Origin: Tenodera sinensis
Lineage: Eukaryota; Arthropoda; Insecta; Mantodea; Mantidae
Reading direction: 5' to 3'
DNA length: 64,000 nucleotides
NCBI GenBank assembly: GCA_030765045.1
Contig: CM060964.1
Coordinates: 277,414,388-277,478,387 of the forward strand
Shown here: positions 44,440 through 56,160 of the stretch, piece by piece
Position numbering within the stretch: the first letter of the stretch is position 1
Layout: every line of letters starts with the position of its first letter
Program-made: the position numbers and the translations under genes
Notes under the pieces: model-generated
The model's input: only the letters and a program-made list of their open reading frames with translations
Told to the model about the DNA's origin: nothing
Databases searched by the model: none

Positions 44440-45935
44440 TGTTTTCGTGAGGGTCAATACTTGGTCCAGAATCACTGTAGTTGCTATTGTGGATGTGTTT
44501 GATGGCTATTGTCCAGGCAGGGCTTAGTTGAAGTCCGCGGTCCCTGTTGTAATTGTTTGGATGTAGTTTGATTTGGATGGCTTCCTTAATGACCCTGTCC
44601 CAGTATTTATCAGTATGATCCAGAACTTTGATGTCTTCAAAGCTTATTTTGTGGACATACTCTGTACGGTGCTCGGCCAATGCTGACTTCTCTGGTTGTA
44701 GGAGCCTGATATTGCGTTGATGTTCTTTACATCTTTCTTCTATTGTGCGTCCTGTTTAGCCTATATACACTTTACCACATTCGCAAGGAATCCTGTACAC
44801 TCCTGGGACCTTGAGCTGAAGTGCTTCTTTTACTGGCCTAAGGTATTCTTGGATCTTCTTTGGAGGCGTGAAGAAAGTCTTGATGTTATACCTAGCAAGT
44901 ATGCGGGAGATCTTGTTTGAGACGGAACCGTAGAACGGTATGTAGGCTTTATTCGGCCAGCTATCCATCCTTTGAGTGAGGCGTTGGGGGTTGTTGCGAT
45001 TGTGTTCAACCTTCTTGCGTGCCTTCTTGATGTCGTTATCACTGTATCCGTTTTTTAGCAAGGTGTCTCGTAGGTATTTAAGTTCTTGATTAATGTGGTC
45101 TCCATCTGCAATATCAAAGGCCGGGTGAAACAAAGTGGAGATAACTGTCTTCTTTTGAGTAGGATGGTGGTGACTGAAGGTGTCCAAGTAGTGGTTGGTG
45201 TGTGTGGGTTTCCTGTATACCGTGTGACCTAGGCTGCCGTCCAGCTTCTTGTAGACCAGAACATCTAGGAAGGGAAGTAAGCCATCATTCTCAACTTCCA
45301 TGGTAAACTTGATGTTTGCATGTAGGTTGTTGACGTGGTCTAAGAAGGCGGAAAGTTTTCCTTTTCCATGTGGCCAGATAACAAAGGTATCATCCACGTA
45401 TCTGAAGAATGCCTTTGGTTTGTCTGAGGTGGTATCCAGGGCAGTATGTTCCAAGGTCTCCATGAAAAAGTTGGCAATAGCAGGTGACAACGGTGAACCC
45501 ATGGCTACACCATCCGTCTGTTCGAAGAACTGGCCGTTGTAATTGAAGTATGTGGAAGAGAGCGTGTGTCTGAAGAGCTGAGTGATGTCTTCCGGAAATC
45601 GTTCAGATAAGAGCTGTAGTGAGTCCTCTAGCGGCACTTTGGTGAACAAGGATTCCACAACAAAGCTCACCAAAATATCCTCCGGGTCCACTTTCAGTGC
45701 TGAAATTTTCTGGATGAAGTGACTGGAATTTGCAATATGATGTTGACAGTCACCCACCAGCGGATTCAGTAGAGTGGTAAGATGTTTGGCAAGCAGGTAA
45801 GTAGGTGAGCCTATGGCATTCACAATGGGTCGAAGGGGTACTTCAGGCTTGTGAATCTTTGGCAGTCCGTAGAGTCTAGGTGGAGCTGCCACGTGTGGAA
45901 CCTCACACGGCTGATCACCCGTGAAGCTGTAATAA
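44440..45935 (-). pseudogene. PLE3 reverse transcriptase and GIY-YIG endonuclease
   Basis: RT begins near VPHVAAPPRLYGLPKIHKPE, then PLRPIVNAIGSPTYLLAK. GVAMGSPLSPAIANFFME is motif B and FFRYVDDTFVIW motif C. HTVYRKPTHTNHYLDTFSHH follows. The nuclease starts VPGVYRIPCECGKVYIG, where one TAA (near 44759) interrupts it, then continues TGRTIEERCKEHQRNIRL. The tail ends near 44440. It is open for about 390 codons before that stop. The ORF extends upstream to 46129, but those first residues belong to LINE C, an accidental in-frame junction. Confidence 0.85.
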
Positions 45936-45979
45936 ATAACGCGCGCCATGAAAGCTTTAAATCTTACATTGTATGGTTT

Positions 45980-47207
45980 GTTGGAGTCACTGAAAATATT
46001 TTCAAAAGAGATATTGTCATATTTTGCTTTATTTCTTAAAATTTGCCTGTCATAATTGGTCTCACTGTACACAGCTGAAAAATTATCAGCCAGAGTGTCA
46101 GCTGTTGCACATGATTCTGATATGATCATATGTTCATTGATGAGACAATTTATTTGAAAGTTATGATTAATTCCACAAATTTTCTTTAGTTTATTTTACA
46201 CTAGTTTTTGTGGAGTCTGATTGCTCAAGTTGGAAACAAATTTTAACCACGAGTTTCTTTTGCTATTCTTTATTTCTCTTCTTGCTTTGGCTCGTAGCTT
46301 TAAAAATGTGATTTTATTTTCATCTGAAGGTTTTTTTTATATGTGTAATAAGCTTTGTTTTTGTTAATGATTGCAGTTTTACAAGCTTCGTTCCACCGGG
46401 GTGCTTTTCTTTTATTGCATGGACTTTTAAGTTTGGAATACTAAGCTCAGCAGACTGGATTAACACATGTGAGAAGTTTTCGATTATATTGTTTATATGT
46501 ATGTTTAGCCATTGATTTTGTTGTGGTAGTAGATTTATGTTTTCCTTTATGATAGTTCTGTATGTTAACCAATCAGCTTTCCCAAAATTCCACTTAGGAG
46601 TTAGAAAACTCACAGTTTGCACTTTCCATTTTGATTAAAATAGGAAAATGATCACTCAAATAATGTTGTGTAAGCTGTCCAGTTTAATAGATGTGCTATG
46701 TCAGGAGAACAGATTATTAAATCAATGCAGCTGTAAGATTATTTGCTCTAGAAGAATGTATGGGGTCACTATTGTTTAGTAGAATTAACTCTGAGTGAAA
46801 TAGCAAGGATTCAAAATAATTTTTCTTCTTGAATCAGTGCTTTTGCCTCCCCAAAGGCAGCTGTGTGCATTAAAATCACCCAATAATGTAAAAGGTTTGG
46901 GTAGTTGTAATATTATTTCATTTAGAGCAGAGAGGCTGATATCATTACTATTTGATAAATATATACTACATATACAAATATGTATGCCTGGTGTAACAGA
47001 TACTGCAACTGCTTTATATCTGATATTCAATGGGATGCTCTTTTGTGGGATATTATTTTTAACATAACTTGCTACTCTGCCACTTGCACGAGTTGCATCT
47101 TTGCAGTTAGCGTAGCAGGCATTATAGTCATTTAATTTAGCCACACAGTTATTTTTAAAGTTTGTTTCTTGCAAGCAAACTGTTAAGGGGTTATGTTTTT
47201 TAAGCAA
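45980..47207 (-). pseudogene. LINE C endonuclease and pre-RT region
   Basis: The endonuclease part at 46785-47207 has LTVCLQETNFKNNC (Glu), GRVASYVKNNIPQ and FTLLGDFNAHSCLWG (Asp and Asn of the fold). A break near 46780 precedes the linker (KWNFGKADWLTYRTIIKENI). 45980-46129 holds SESCATADTLADNFSAVYSE, a segment found just before RT in I and Jockey LINEs. Confidence 0.7.
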
Positions 47208-47399
47208 TAATTCTAGGTATTCATATTTAGGCCAAAAACCATTGAGGTTCTACTGTAAAATTGTCGAGCCCATATTTTGTATTTGGAAATGTATTTCACC
47301 ACCCTGTGTAACAGTTTAATTTTTCATCTTTTGTTTTTCAATTATTTTGATTAATTTCTTCTCTATATAAGAGCTACTTTTAATGGCCCGATCTGTATA

Positions 47400-48460
47400 G
47401 TTGAGTTATAATTTCCTCATCATTACTTCTAGATCCTTGGTGTGTTCAAGTGCTATAGATTCTATGTCATCAACTCGTACTGTATTTTCCATAAAGCTTA
47501 TAAATTTGTAGTAAGCGAGGGCATAATCCTCCAGTGAGTCATTTATGGTTTTCTGGTCAACAGAGAGCTGTTCACTTATTGCTGGCATTACTGCTGACTC
47601 TTTTGTTCTTTTAGATATGTGCTTAGCTTTGTTCTCCTTTTTGCGGCCTTGAAGAAGAGTGTCTTCTTTGACTGTGTTGTCAGTACAATTCGATGAACAA
47701 TCAGATGCATTTGACACCTGGTCCAATGATGGATCAGTTGAAAGGGATCTTTTAATTCCTGAAGATTGTCACTCCATAGCATCTATAGGTTGTGGTTGGA
47801 ACTTTTGTTTAGGTATTTTTGCATCATGATGTTTAGGCTGGATAGATGATCGTGCAGTTAGGTCAGTAGTATTTGCTGCTTTTAGTACAGGGAAGCTTTC
47901 TTCATTAGGTTTGTACAAAGAAGAGCTAGTTCCTTTGCAGGTTCTTGATCAGGGTCACCTTCAAGGAAATTTTTGCATTTTTTGCAAGATGGCCATCCAT
48001 CTTACATAGGAAACAATTATCGGTATATGAAGTTAAGTATATCCAATACTTCTTCAAATGTGTGTCTTCAAATTGAATTTCAAGGTTATCTGGTAATTTG
48101 TCAAAATCTTCAGGTTTCACATACATCTGTCTTCTGAAACTCATTATGTGAGTATAACCTGGGGTGGAGATTCCAACTCTAATGTATGACATTGAAGAAG
48201 CTGGGGTAACATCATACTTGCTTAATTCAATGTCAGTTGCAGAGTTCGAGATTACAGGACATACATTAGAGAGAATAACTCTTATTCTTGGAAAACAAAA
48301 TTCTCACTTCTAGAGATACATTGTTAATATTTATAATTGGGGTTTTACAAGTTATCTCATCAGCAGTTTGTGTACTGGCCAAATACATGCAAACTCTAGC
48401 ATTAGAAATGCTAGAAACAAAACACGTTGAAAGGATCTGTAATTTTACCAATTGCATTAA
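47400..48460 (-). pseudogene. LINE C ORF1, gag-like
   Basis: Fragments: DEITCKTPIININNVSLEVR (near 48350), a segment with YVKPEDFDKLPDNLEIQFED, then NCFLCKMDGHLAKN, a zinc knuckle with C-x2-C-x4-H, and a charged C-terminal tail to 47400. Three or more stops or frameshifts divide it. I and Jockey LINEs carry such an RNA-binding ORF1 ahead of ORF2, which starts near 47207. Confidence 0.55.
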
Positions 48461-48833
48461 GGCAATCCCTTATTACTATTCCATCGTGGGCTTCAATAAT
48501 AATAGCCTGCTCTTTATTTGGTCTAGTTTGTGTTACTGCTGAGTAGATTGGCCTCACTGAGTTGTTTATGTCATTACCTTACATTTGCTTGGCGCTTCTC
48601 TTGTTACCTGACTCCCGTAGACGGCACCCATTGCAAGAAAGTTTAGGCTACTATGTAGCAAAATATAGCAATATGTGGCCTACCAGTCCAAGCCCAATAT
48701 TCCTAAGTTTCACTCAATGAACATAGACTAACAGGAGCTTAAAGGTGGTAAAATACTTGAGGCACTGATGGTTTGTATAACAATAAGCAATGAAACTCTT
48801 ACCCCAATAGTAAGGAATAACAACCAATGCTTG

Positions 48834-49300
48834 TCACCACCTTAACGATCTCTCTATAAAGATAGCAGTTACAGACTCTTGGGCATTTAGAGTGGTTAGT
48901 ATTATATTATTAGCCTTTAGTATTGCTTTTGTTGTGGATTTGTGCTTTTGAAAACCATATTGCAATTCCGAAATAATATATTTTTTACGTAATTTTGTAG
49001 TTTTATGTACAAGGTTTCCATTAATTTTGAGAAAGTGGAGCAATGAGTAATTGGCCTTCAGTTTCCTACCTCTTTCTTAGTTCCCTTTTGTTTAAGTATT
49101 GGTCTGACAACTACTTTTCTTAATGAATCTGGAAAAATTCCTTGCACTAGTGATGTGTTTGTAATATGTGCTAGAATTTCAGCAATTTCATATTTAATCT
49201 GTTTTAGTAATTTATTTGAAACTTCTTCCAAACCACTGGACTTCTTTGATTTTAACTTATTTCATTTATTACATTTTCTTCCATCACTTCTGAAATTAGT
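48834..49300 (-). pseudogene. LINE D reverse transcriptase fragment
   Basis: KSSGLEEVSNKLLKQIKYEI, then RKVVVRPILKQKGTKKEVGN, then ELQYGFQKHKSTTKAIL and ESVTAIFIERSL: early RT motifs ending just at motif A, whose Asp is changed to Glu. Several frameshifts. It is a separate element from LINE C, because these motifs are already covered there at 41723-42369. Confidence 0.6.
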
Positions 49301-50840
49301 AGGGTAATGCCAAGGGATTGAAGCCATGGTGATTTACATAAATTTTGTTTACTTCAATTTTACACAACTTGTGAAGTATATATTGAATTGTATAAAGCAA
49401 TGTTGGGAGGGCAGGTCATTTACTTACCTGAACCCTTCGCAGGTGGAAAGCAAAGCATATCTGGAAAAATCTCAACATCAAATTTTTGGGTGGAATACAA
49501 TAATTCCACTATTTACTATAAGTAGATGTTAGAGAAAGTAAAAATTCATTATTACAGTACGACAGTTCCATATCATTGCTCTTCCATTGATTTTCTATGG
49601 CTCATTTTCAAGAATGCACACAGACCCCTTTGCGTGTGTGTGTACGTGTGCGTGCGTGCACTCCTCAGAACTAGTATTGCTTATGTGCACAAGCCTTGTT
49701 AAACTGAGGGCAGTGTCATTTGTCCAAGAGCATTGAAATTCAATAGCATTCAAATTTTCAAATCTGATTCAACAACCTTTAGTGAAACCTGCTTTTAAAA
49801 AAAGCATTTAAATACTTTATTTAAAACCAAGCCCATTTAATAATACCTAGCTATAAAGAATGATAAGAACTGTACACATTTTTGTTTCATTTTAATTTCC
49901 AGAGAGTACTGCCTAACTCCTGTCAAGCCCTAGGGAATCCTCAGTCATTCATTAAACGACTGATGGGTCAATGTGAGCCAACAAGTTTCTACAGTCCCTA
50001 TACTCGGAGGTAACAACTAAAAGGATAGCAAGAATGTTATACACCAGTTGTTTTAACTGTTACAAACTTCTAGCAATCAAGTGAAAGTCTATGATGGTTT
50101 AAATCTACCATTGGCTTACATAGGAAAAAATTTGTACAGGTTTAGTCAGTTATTTTAATACACTGCTACTGAAACTTTGTGAGTAAGGTCCCATTTATGC
50201 ATACAATTTCATTTCATGTGACAAGGTATGATGTGACATGGCATAATTTTTATTGGGCTATTTATGCCTGTAACAGGTTATGCTGTGTATTGTTAGAAAA
50301 TCAGCTCTACCAGTTTCCACATTTGGTTCTGCAGTTGCAATGGATACCGATGTTGTACTATTGCTATAAACTCCTAATTAAAAAAAAAAAATACTGACGA
50401 GTGGAACGTACATGGCTCATGGACAGCGTGTTTAGCAACCTCTTTTACGTATTTGCCTCTTGTCATGATACTTGTAATTTTCTGACACAGCTTCCCAAAA
50501 ACTCTGTGCTATGACAATCAGATTGTTCTTGCAACATGTGAAAGCTTAAACCACACTGAAAAATCAAAACTAAAGCTCTTAATTTCTCTCTCACAGTGGC
50601 AAAGTGATGTGCATAAACAGGCCCATAAATACCCATGTATATTGAGGTCATATGACTGTTGCATGTGTCAGGCAACCTGAAAACCATATAATGTGTTTTT
50701 CAAGTGATACAATACAGAATATTGTATGACTGTTGCATCATGTAGTATAAATGCTTTCATTTAACTCAGTGTGCTTTCATATCACGTCACACTTGTCACA
50801 CAACATGAAATCGCATGTATAAATGGGGCCATAGGGCAAA
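49300..50840. other. non-coding DNA
   Basis: No gene or element recognised. A purine-pyrimidine (GT)n-type stretch lies at 49634-49661. Short open frames have no recognisable motif. Confidence 0.5.
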
Positions 50841-50847
50841 CATTTAA

Positions 50848-50977
<130 letters not shown>

Positions 50978-51269
50978 ATTGTTATTAAATTAATTATTAT
51001 TAATTAATTTAAATTATCAATAGATTTGAAACAAACCATTCATACTGAAAATTTAACGCATTCTTATTTTAAGCTTAATACTAACAAAACACATGTTAAT
51101 GTATATGAAACTGTGTACTTATATAATTGTTCATTACTAAACTTCACAAAAGAGTGCATGAAATGGGTAGGAAGCTGGGTAGCAGACATAAAAAGTTCAC
51201 ATATCTTTATTTTAGAAGTATATGACTCAACCTATAGACACTTATAGTTTCACTTAAGCTTACTTTTAT

Positions 51270-51309
51270 CCAGATGCGTTTCGAAGAAAGGCGTCTTCAT
51301 TGTCAGTGG
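51270..51309 (-). ncRNA. hammerhead-like motif in PLE4
   Basis: Minus strand: CCA, core CTGACAA, stem II GAAGA/TCTTC with a 6-nt loop, GAAA, CGCATC with the predicted cut, then TGG. G8 is A and C3 is unchanged, so this copy lacks the compensated pair of PLE1 and PLE2. Confidence 0.5.
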
Positions 51310-51619
51310 TTTCTCAACTGGCAGTTGAAGAGGAAACATCTGTTGTGGTAGTGACTGTGCTGCTATCTGGGTTTTTGGATATGAACTTCAGTATGTCATT
51401 CTGCTTGTGGTACATCAAAATTCATGGCTGTGTGAACATTCTTCATTATATGTATTTTCTCCCAAATTATCAGTTCCACTCAGGGTTGCCACACCAGCGA
51501 AATAAAATTAATTAGAAATAGTGGCATCACTTTTCGCTCATGGCCAGTCTCCACCCCTCTAAGACGATTCCATTTCTTACTAATCCTTCTTCCCTTTATC
51601 CTCTTATCGCCAGTGTGTG

Positions 51620-52057
51620 CAGATCTGGTAATCTCAATAAAGAAGGCACTGTTCAGAAAATTGATGATCAATGGAGAAAACTAGGAATAAGTGATATTCC
51701 GTTTGAAATAAAGAACATACCTGAACCTGACAGTTTCGGGAGTGCTGTTAAACACATGTGTTACCTTGGTGGAAATACTGATTTAAAAGAACTGGCAGAG
51801 TTTGCATGCTGTTATTTCGTTGCTCCACAGAAACGCTTCTTGTTGAAGACTTTTTTCTAAACTGGGCTTTATAAAAGCCAAAATTAGAAACAGATTGGCG
51901 CTAGATATGGTAAATGGACTTATTCTGTCGTCTCAGCTTATGAAAGAATGTGGTGGGTCCGAAAATCTGCAAGTTACAGAGATGTTAAAGTTAATCTCAG
52001 CAACAAATTTGTATAATGCTCCAGCTGAGGAAGATGATGAACTTTCAGATGAATAGT
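51620..52057 (+). pseudogene. hAT C transposase C-terminus
   Basis: Plus strand: GTVQKIDDQWRKLGISDIPF, then GSAVKHMCYLGGNTDLKELA and, across a frameshift near 51845, FSKTGFIKAKIRNRLALDMV and LSDE before the stop at 52055-52057. This is a hAT dimerisation domain. The short segment before FSKTGF, where the family has its Glu-Arg motif, is disrupted (CCYFVAPQKR). Confidence 0.65.
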
Positions 52058-52078
52058 GCGAGAAACATAAGTGCTAAA

Positions 52079-52240
52079 TCCAATAAAATGATGTTCCTGG
52101 GTTAACTGGACGTGGTTCAGTTGATGCACAAACACCTGATGTTTCACCCGCCATTCTGACGAGCATCTTCAAAGGAAGGTGACCTATTGTGAACATCATT
52201 TTATTGGATATACGCCGGCCGTGACAGCCTTAGTTCACAC
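52079..52240 (-). mobile_element. 162-bp Penelope-like mini-element
   Basis: Flanked by AAGTGCTAAA at 52069-52078 and 52241-52250. Inverted arms TCCAATAAAATGATGTTC (52079-52096) and its complement (52191-52208) are followed by a one-sided 32-bp extension containing GCCGGCCGTGACAGCCT. The loop holds a hammerhead-like motif. No coding capacity. The layout is that of a full Penelope insertion reduced to its ends. Confidence 0.7.
52135..52175 (-). ncRNA. hammerhead-like motif in the mini-element
   Basis: Minus strand: CCT, core TTGAAGA, stem II GCTCGTC/GGCGGGT with G-U pairs, GAAA, CATC with the predicted cut, then AGG. C3 is U and G8 is G, a possible wobble. Confidence 0.5.
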
Positions 52241-52465
52241 AAGTGCTAAAGTTGTAATACTGGTTGAGGTCATCAATCTTGTAAGTGGATACCATAAACA
52301 TCAATACTATTATCAATACTATTACATTTTCATAAGTGCTGTGCTGATATTTTCATTGTTGTAGCATTTGGTTTATGATGTACGATAATTTTGAATCCAA
52401 ATCTATAATTTTGAGTGGCCGGTACGATAATTTTACTTTTAAAAGTTGGCAACCCTGGTTCCGCT

Positions 52466-53915
52466 GTTGTTTTTATGTGCTTTAGTAATTTTATATCCTG
52501 TTTTATGGTGTGCTGAGTTGACCAGAAGTGATGGACTATGGCTGATATATCAATTTGTTTGAATTTTATGTTTCTAATGTGTTCCAAAAGTCTTATTTTT
52601 AGATTCCTTTTCCTTTTTTTTTATTTTTACTATTTTTGGGCAATCTTCGCATTTTATTTGATAAACACCCGATTTTGAATATTTGGTATTTTGTGTTTTA
52701 ATGGGTGGTTTAGCAGGGTTCTCAGGTTGAATCTATTGTAAGGGGCTAGCTTAGTGTTAGGATCCTGGAACAGTTTCTGGAATTTGTTGTGCAACTTTGG
52801 GTGGAAAGTGAATTTTCTGTATGTAGGTTGTGGATTGATCTGTTCAGCGTTGTGATGTCTTTAATCCGTTTTTGTCGTTCATATTTTTTTAAGTCTTTCA
52901 ACCAAATCTGTTTTGAAACAGTTTTTTTTTCTGCTACTGTCTTGATGTATTGATGTTCCTTTTTAAATTCATCTGTCAGTGTGTATTAAGCTGTGGAATA
53001 TAGCATGTTAATGTGGCTTTGGGTTAAGACTGCTTTCCTTGATGTAGCTGTCTGTATGAGAGGGTTTTCTGTAAATGTCAAATTCTATTTTGTTGTTGTG
53101 CTTCATGTCTTTCAGGTCCAGGAATGGTAGCCAACTTTCTTTTTCAATTTCAAGGGTGACTTTTATAGTTGGGTTCTGTAAGTTTAGCAGTTTTAGGGCA
53201 TCTTTTGCAAACTTCTTTGGTATGATGGCAAACATGTCATTTATATATCACAACCAAATCTTGAATATGTGTGGGAAGGCTTTTGTTACTCGTATTTCCA
53301 AGTCACTCATGAATAAATCAGCCAATAGTGGCGATAAAGGCTTCCCATTGCAAGTTCTGAGGTCTCATTGTAAACATTACCATTGAACGTGAAGAATGTT
53401 TGTTCCACGCATAAGCTTATCAGTTGGCAAAGTTCTTCTATTGTCCATTTGGGTACTTTGATTCTAATCAGTTGTTGAGGAGTCTTGGTATTTCTTTTGT
53501 TGGGATGCTGGTGAACATGGCAGTTACATCAAATGATACTAGTATTTCTTTTGGCTTTAACTTAGTTTTTAATCTTTGTGACTAGCTCTGTTGAATTTAT
53601 GTTGAGACTTTCGAATTTATTGAAGGAGTTTAATTTATTTACAAGCCATCCGGGCAATGGGTAGGTTGGTGCATCTTTGTTATTTAATATTGGCCTCATG
53701 CTGTCATCTTGTTTATGTATCTTTGGTAGGCAGTACATCCGTGGTAGTACAGGGTTGCTAGGTTTGAGGTTATGTTTGGCTCTTTCTGGTATCGTAGTGT
53801 TTTGTTGACATTAGTAATGCTGGAGTTTTTAAAGGATTGCTTGTGACTTTTACATATTCTCCTTGTTGAATTAGTTTATTAATTCTTTTTGTGTATCTCA
53901 TATCTTTACTCAAAG
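52466..53915 (-). pseudogene. PLE4 RT and nuclease fragments
   Basis: RT pieces: MRYTKRINKLIQQGEYVKVT (near 53890), RMYCLPKIHKQDDSMRPILN (near 53720), CNGKPLSPLLADLF (motif B, near 53330), then NDMFAIIPKKF (motif C with one Asp visible) and WLPFLDLKDMKHNNKIEFDI. IYRKPSHTDSYIKE follows. The nuclease part is much decayed: a Cys-rich remnant near 52650 and HIRNIKFKQIDISAIVHHFW at 52520-52587. Many breaks. Confidence 0.7.
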
Positions 53916-53929
53916 AGTTAGCTTATTTG

Positions 53930-54425
53930 ATTTAAAAAAATTGATGTGTTACACTCACGTAACTTTCTCTACTCTTGCACAGACTATTCTTACGAATTCT
54001 TATTCCTCTACTTCATGTTAAGATAAACATTTGGCAGAAATTATTTTATTGCTCATTTTCTTGTAGGTGCAAGGGGAATATGCGAATATAGTGGGCTTTA
54101 AGCAGTAATCAAATCTTTTAAGAGGTTGTCGCTATGTGATACCTTTGAAATTTCATTCTCTTTGCATGGCCAAGAGATAAACAAGTAAGGACTTCCCATT
54201 TGAGAAAAGTGTGAGTGTTGGAAAATCCAAATAAATAACGGTTAACTCCACAAAATAAAATTGTATCTGATATAAATTGTGTTTTTTTTAATGGAGTCTA
54301 CATTTTTTGTACTATTAACATTTTTGCCTGTCTCTTATGATTTACCAGTTATACAAAATTCATCCAGAGTGAAGAGAACTTATGAGAACATTCCCATAAA
54401 ATTCAAGATATATAGGATGGAAGTG
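53930..54425. repeat. unclassified repeat U1, copy 2
   Basis: Aligns along about 430 bp with 21815-22240 and continues into a part shared with 28465-28545. No coding region. Confidence 0.65.
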
Positions 54426-54954
54426 AAATAATCCATCAGACTTAAGCAACAAGTTTCTCTTATTGTGAATAACAAAAAAGTCGTATACCAAAAGGCTGAA
54501 AAGTTTATACTTTTCTAGAAAAAAATTATTGTATTCAAAAAATTTATCATCAGCTTGCTGAATTATTATTGATTAAAGGTTTGTAATTTATGGCTATATT
54601 CATAGAAAATTGAATAAACAACAATCTTTTCCTTTGGTGTACTTAAAATAGATTCAAAGATTTTTGTAAATTAAATTTAAAAAGTCCACAATTTGTTGCC
54701 TTCTTAATTCTGTTAGAACTGGCAACATCGCATCAGCTTTGTTTACTTTCTTCCATCATCAGTGTAGATTACACAAATGTTTACTTATCTACATGCAGTT
54801 GCTTTTTGTCAAAGCCACCAGTTAAGACAGAACAGGTCGAGGCATGGGGGAAAAAATAAAACAAAACAAAAAACCGACGACAGGAGATCTAGTTATACAA
54901 TAGTGTGATTTTCAACTACCAAATATCTGGATATGATATTAATTTATGGAGAAA

Positions 54955-55966
54955 TACAGTGCAATTCTTGACGTGGTCAGCGGCTCTATGCTGAAAGATT
55001 TTGTAGTAAGGTTATGCCAAACAGAGATACCTTTGTTGCCATTTTCCAGCAGGTCCATGATACAGGTAGTGTAGTTCCACACTGTTGTAATTGAGGGTGA
55101 CAATGAACTGATGCAGTCATAAACATGGAAGAGGAAATGTTATACTTGGTGGATAAAAATCCTGATCGGAGCAGTCACAATATCACTTGCAATGTGGGTG
55201 TGTCACAGTGGACTGTACTTAGAACTTTTAGAGAACAACTATTTGCACCCATATCACATCCAGCGAGTGCAGTGTTTATCACCAAATAACTTTACCCATG
55301 TGTTAGGTTGTCCGAGTGGCTCCTTCACCAGTTTGCAGAAAATCCAGATTTTGTAACATTTTTGGTGACAGATGAGGCCTGGTTTACGCAAAGTGGTGTC
55401 ACAGACTTTCACAACACACACATACATGGGCACTGGAGAACCCAAGAACTAACAGCAACAGAATTTTCAGCATAGGTTCTCAATGTTTGGGCCGGCATAA
55501 TTGGATATTATCTAATTGGACCATACATCCTTCTACCGCACTTGACTGGTATAGGGTATTAGTGATTTTTGAAGTACCAGTTGTCTAACCTGTTGGAGGA
55601 CATCCCGTTAGAGATAAGGAGGAAGATGTGGTTCCTTCATAATAGTGCATCATCCCACATCACTCTTGCAGTCTGTCGGTGATTAACGAAGACCTTCCCG
55701 AGCCGCTGGATCGGTCCATTTGGACCTGTGGCTTGGCCTACCAGATCACCAGATTTCAATCCCCTAGATTTTTATTTTTGGGGTGTCTTGAAAATGTGTA
55801 CAGTGGTGAAATAGAAAATGTGAACGAGTTGCATCAGTGCATTTTCTTAGTAGCTGAGGAAATTAGAAACAAACCAGGGCTTTTTGCCAGAGTGTGTCAG
55901 AATTGGCTAAAAAGGTGTGAAGTCTGTGTACAGGCAAATGGTGAGTATATGGAACACTTCCTCTAA
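54955..55966 (+). pseudogene. mariner/Tc1-like transposase relic
   Basis: Plus-strand frames in order: NMEEEMLYLVDKNPDRSSHN (DNA-binding part), FVTFLVTDEAWFTQSGVTDF with the first Asp, NVWAGIIGYYLIGPYILLPH, EIRRKMWFLHNSASSHITL with the second Asp changed to Asn, and RSPDFNPLDFYFWG with the third Asp. The last 95 codons run open to TAA at 55964. Stops and frameshifts number about eight. The motif set is that of a repetitive insect transposase with DDD-type residues. No clear inverted ends were found. Confidence 0.7.
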
Positions 55967-56160
55967 ACACTTATTTCAAATTTAGAGCCTGGAGACAAGT
56001 TCAGATATTTTAAATTAATTCCAATGTTTTCCCATACTTGTTAAGGCTAATAAATGTTAGTGAACAAAATAATGGTCATTTTGTTTCTAAAACTACCAAA
56101 TAAGTAATGGTTAGTCCGTGAATGTGGAATTCATTAGACACAAAAAGCAGTATCAGTTTT

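Larger units (their letters stand above)
42383..45966 (-). mobile_element. Penelope-like element 3 (PLE3) with nested Jockey
   Basis: Flanked by the 13-bp duplication CATTGTATGGTTT (42370-42382 and 45967-45979). The left end (ttacagcttcacgggtgatc) is repeated inverted at 45899-45935, followed by a 31-bp extension containing GCGCGCCATGAAAGCTT. The minus-strand ORF covers RT and GIY-YIG. A GC-rich Jockey copy (about 42650-44400) lies inside. A hammerhead with an intact core sits at 42424-42469. Confidence 0.85.
41700..48560 (-). mobile_element. I/Jockey-type LINE C, split by PLE3
   Basis: In minus-strand order: ORF1-like gene (48460-47400), endonuclease (47207-46785), linker (46622-46320), pre-RT (46129-45980), then after PLE3 (42383-45966) the early RT motifs (42288-41723). 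Motif C and the 3' part are missing at 41700. A 13-bp duplication CATTGTATGGTTT marks the PLE3 insertion. The several stops and frameshifts make it inactive. Confidence 0.7.
51481..52457 (+). mobile_element. hAT transposon C relic
   Basis: Ends CAGGGTTGCCA on both sides (inverted), with GTTCCACT (51473-51480) and GTTCCGCT (52458-52465) as 8-bp duplications. It holds the C-terminal part of a transposase and a 162-bp Penelope-like mini-element (52079-52240). Confidence 0.85.
51245..53920 (-). mobile_element. Penelope-like element 4 (PLE4)
   Basis: Minus strand: RT from 53915 to about 53000, connector, GIY-YIG remnant near 52640-52700, C-terminal part at 52466-52590, and the 3' end at 51245-51480. 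A hAT (51481-52457) interrupts it in the nuclease tail. A hammerhead-like motif is at 51270-51309. No target duplication was found. Confidence 0.75.
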
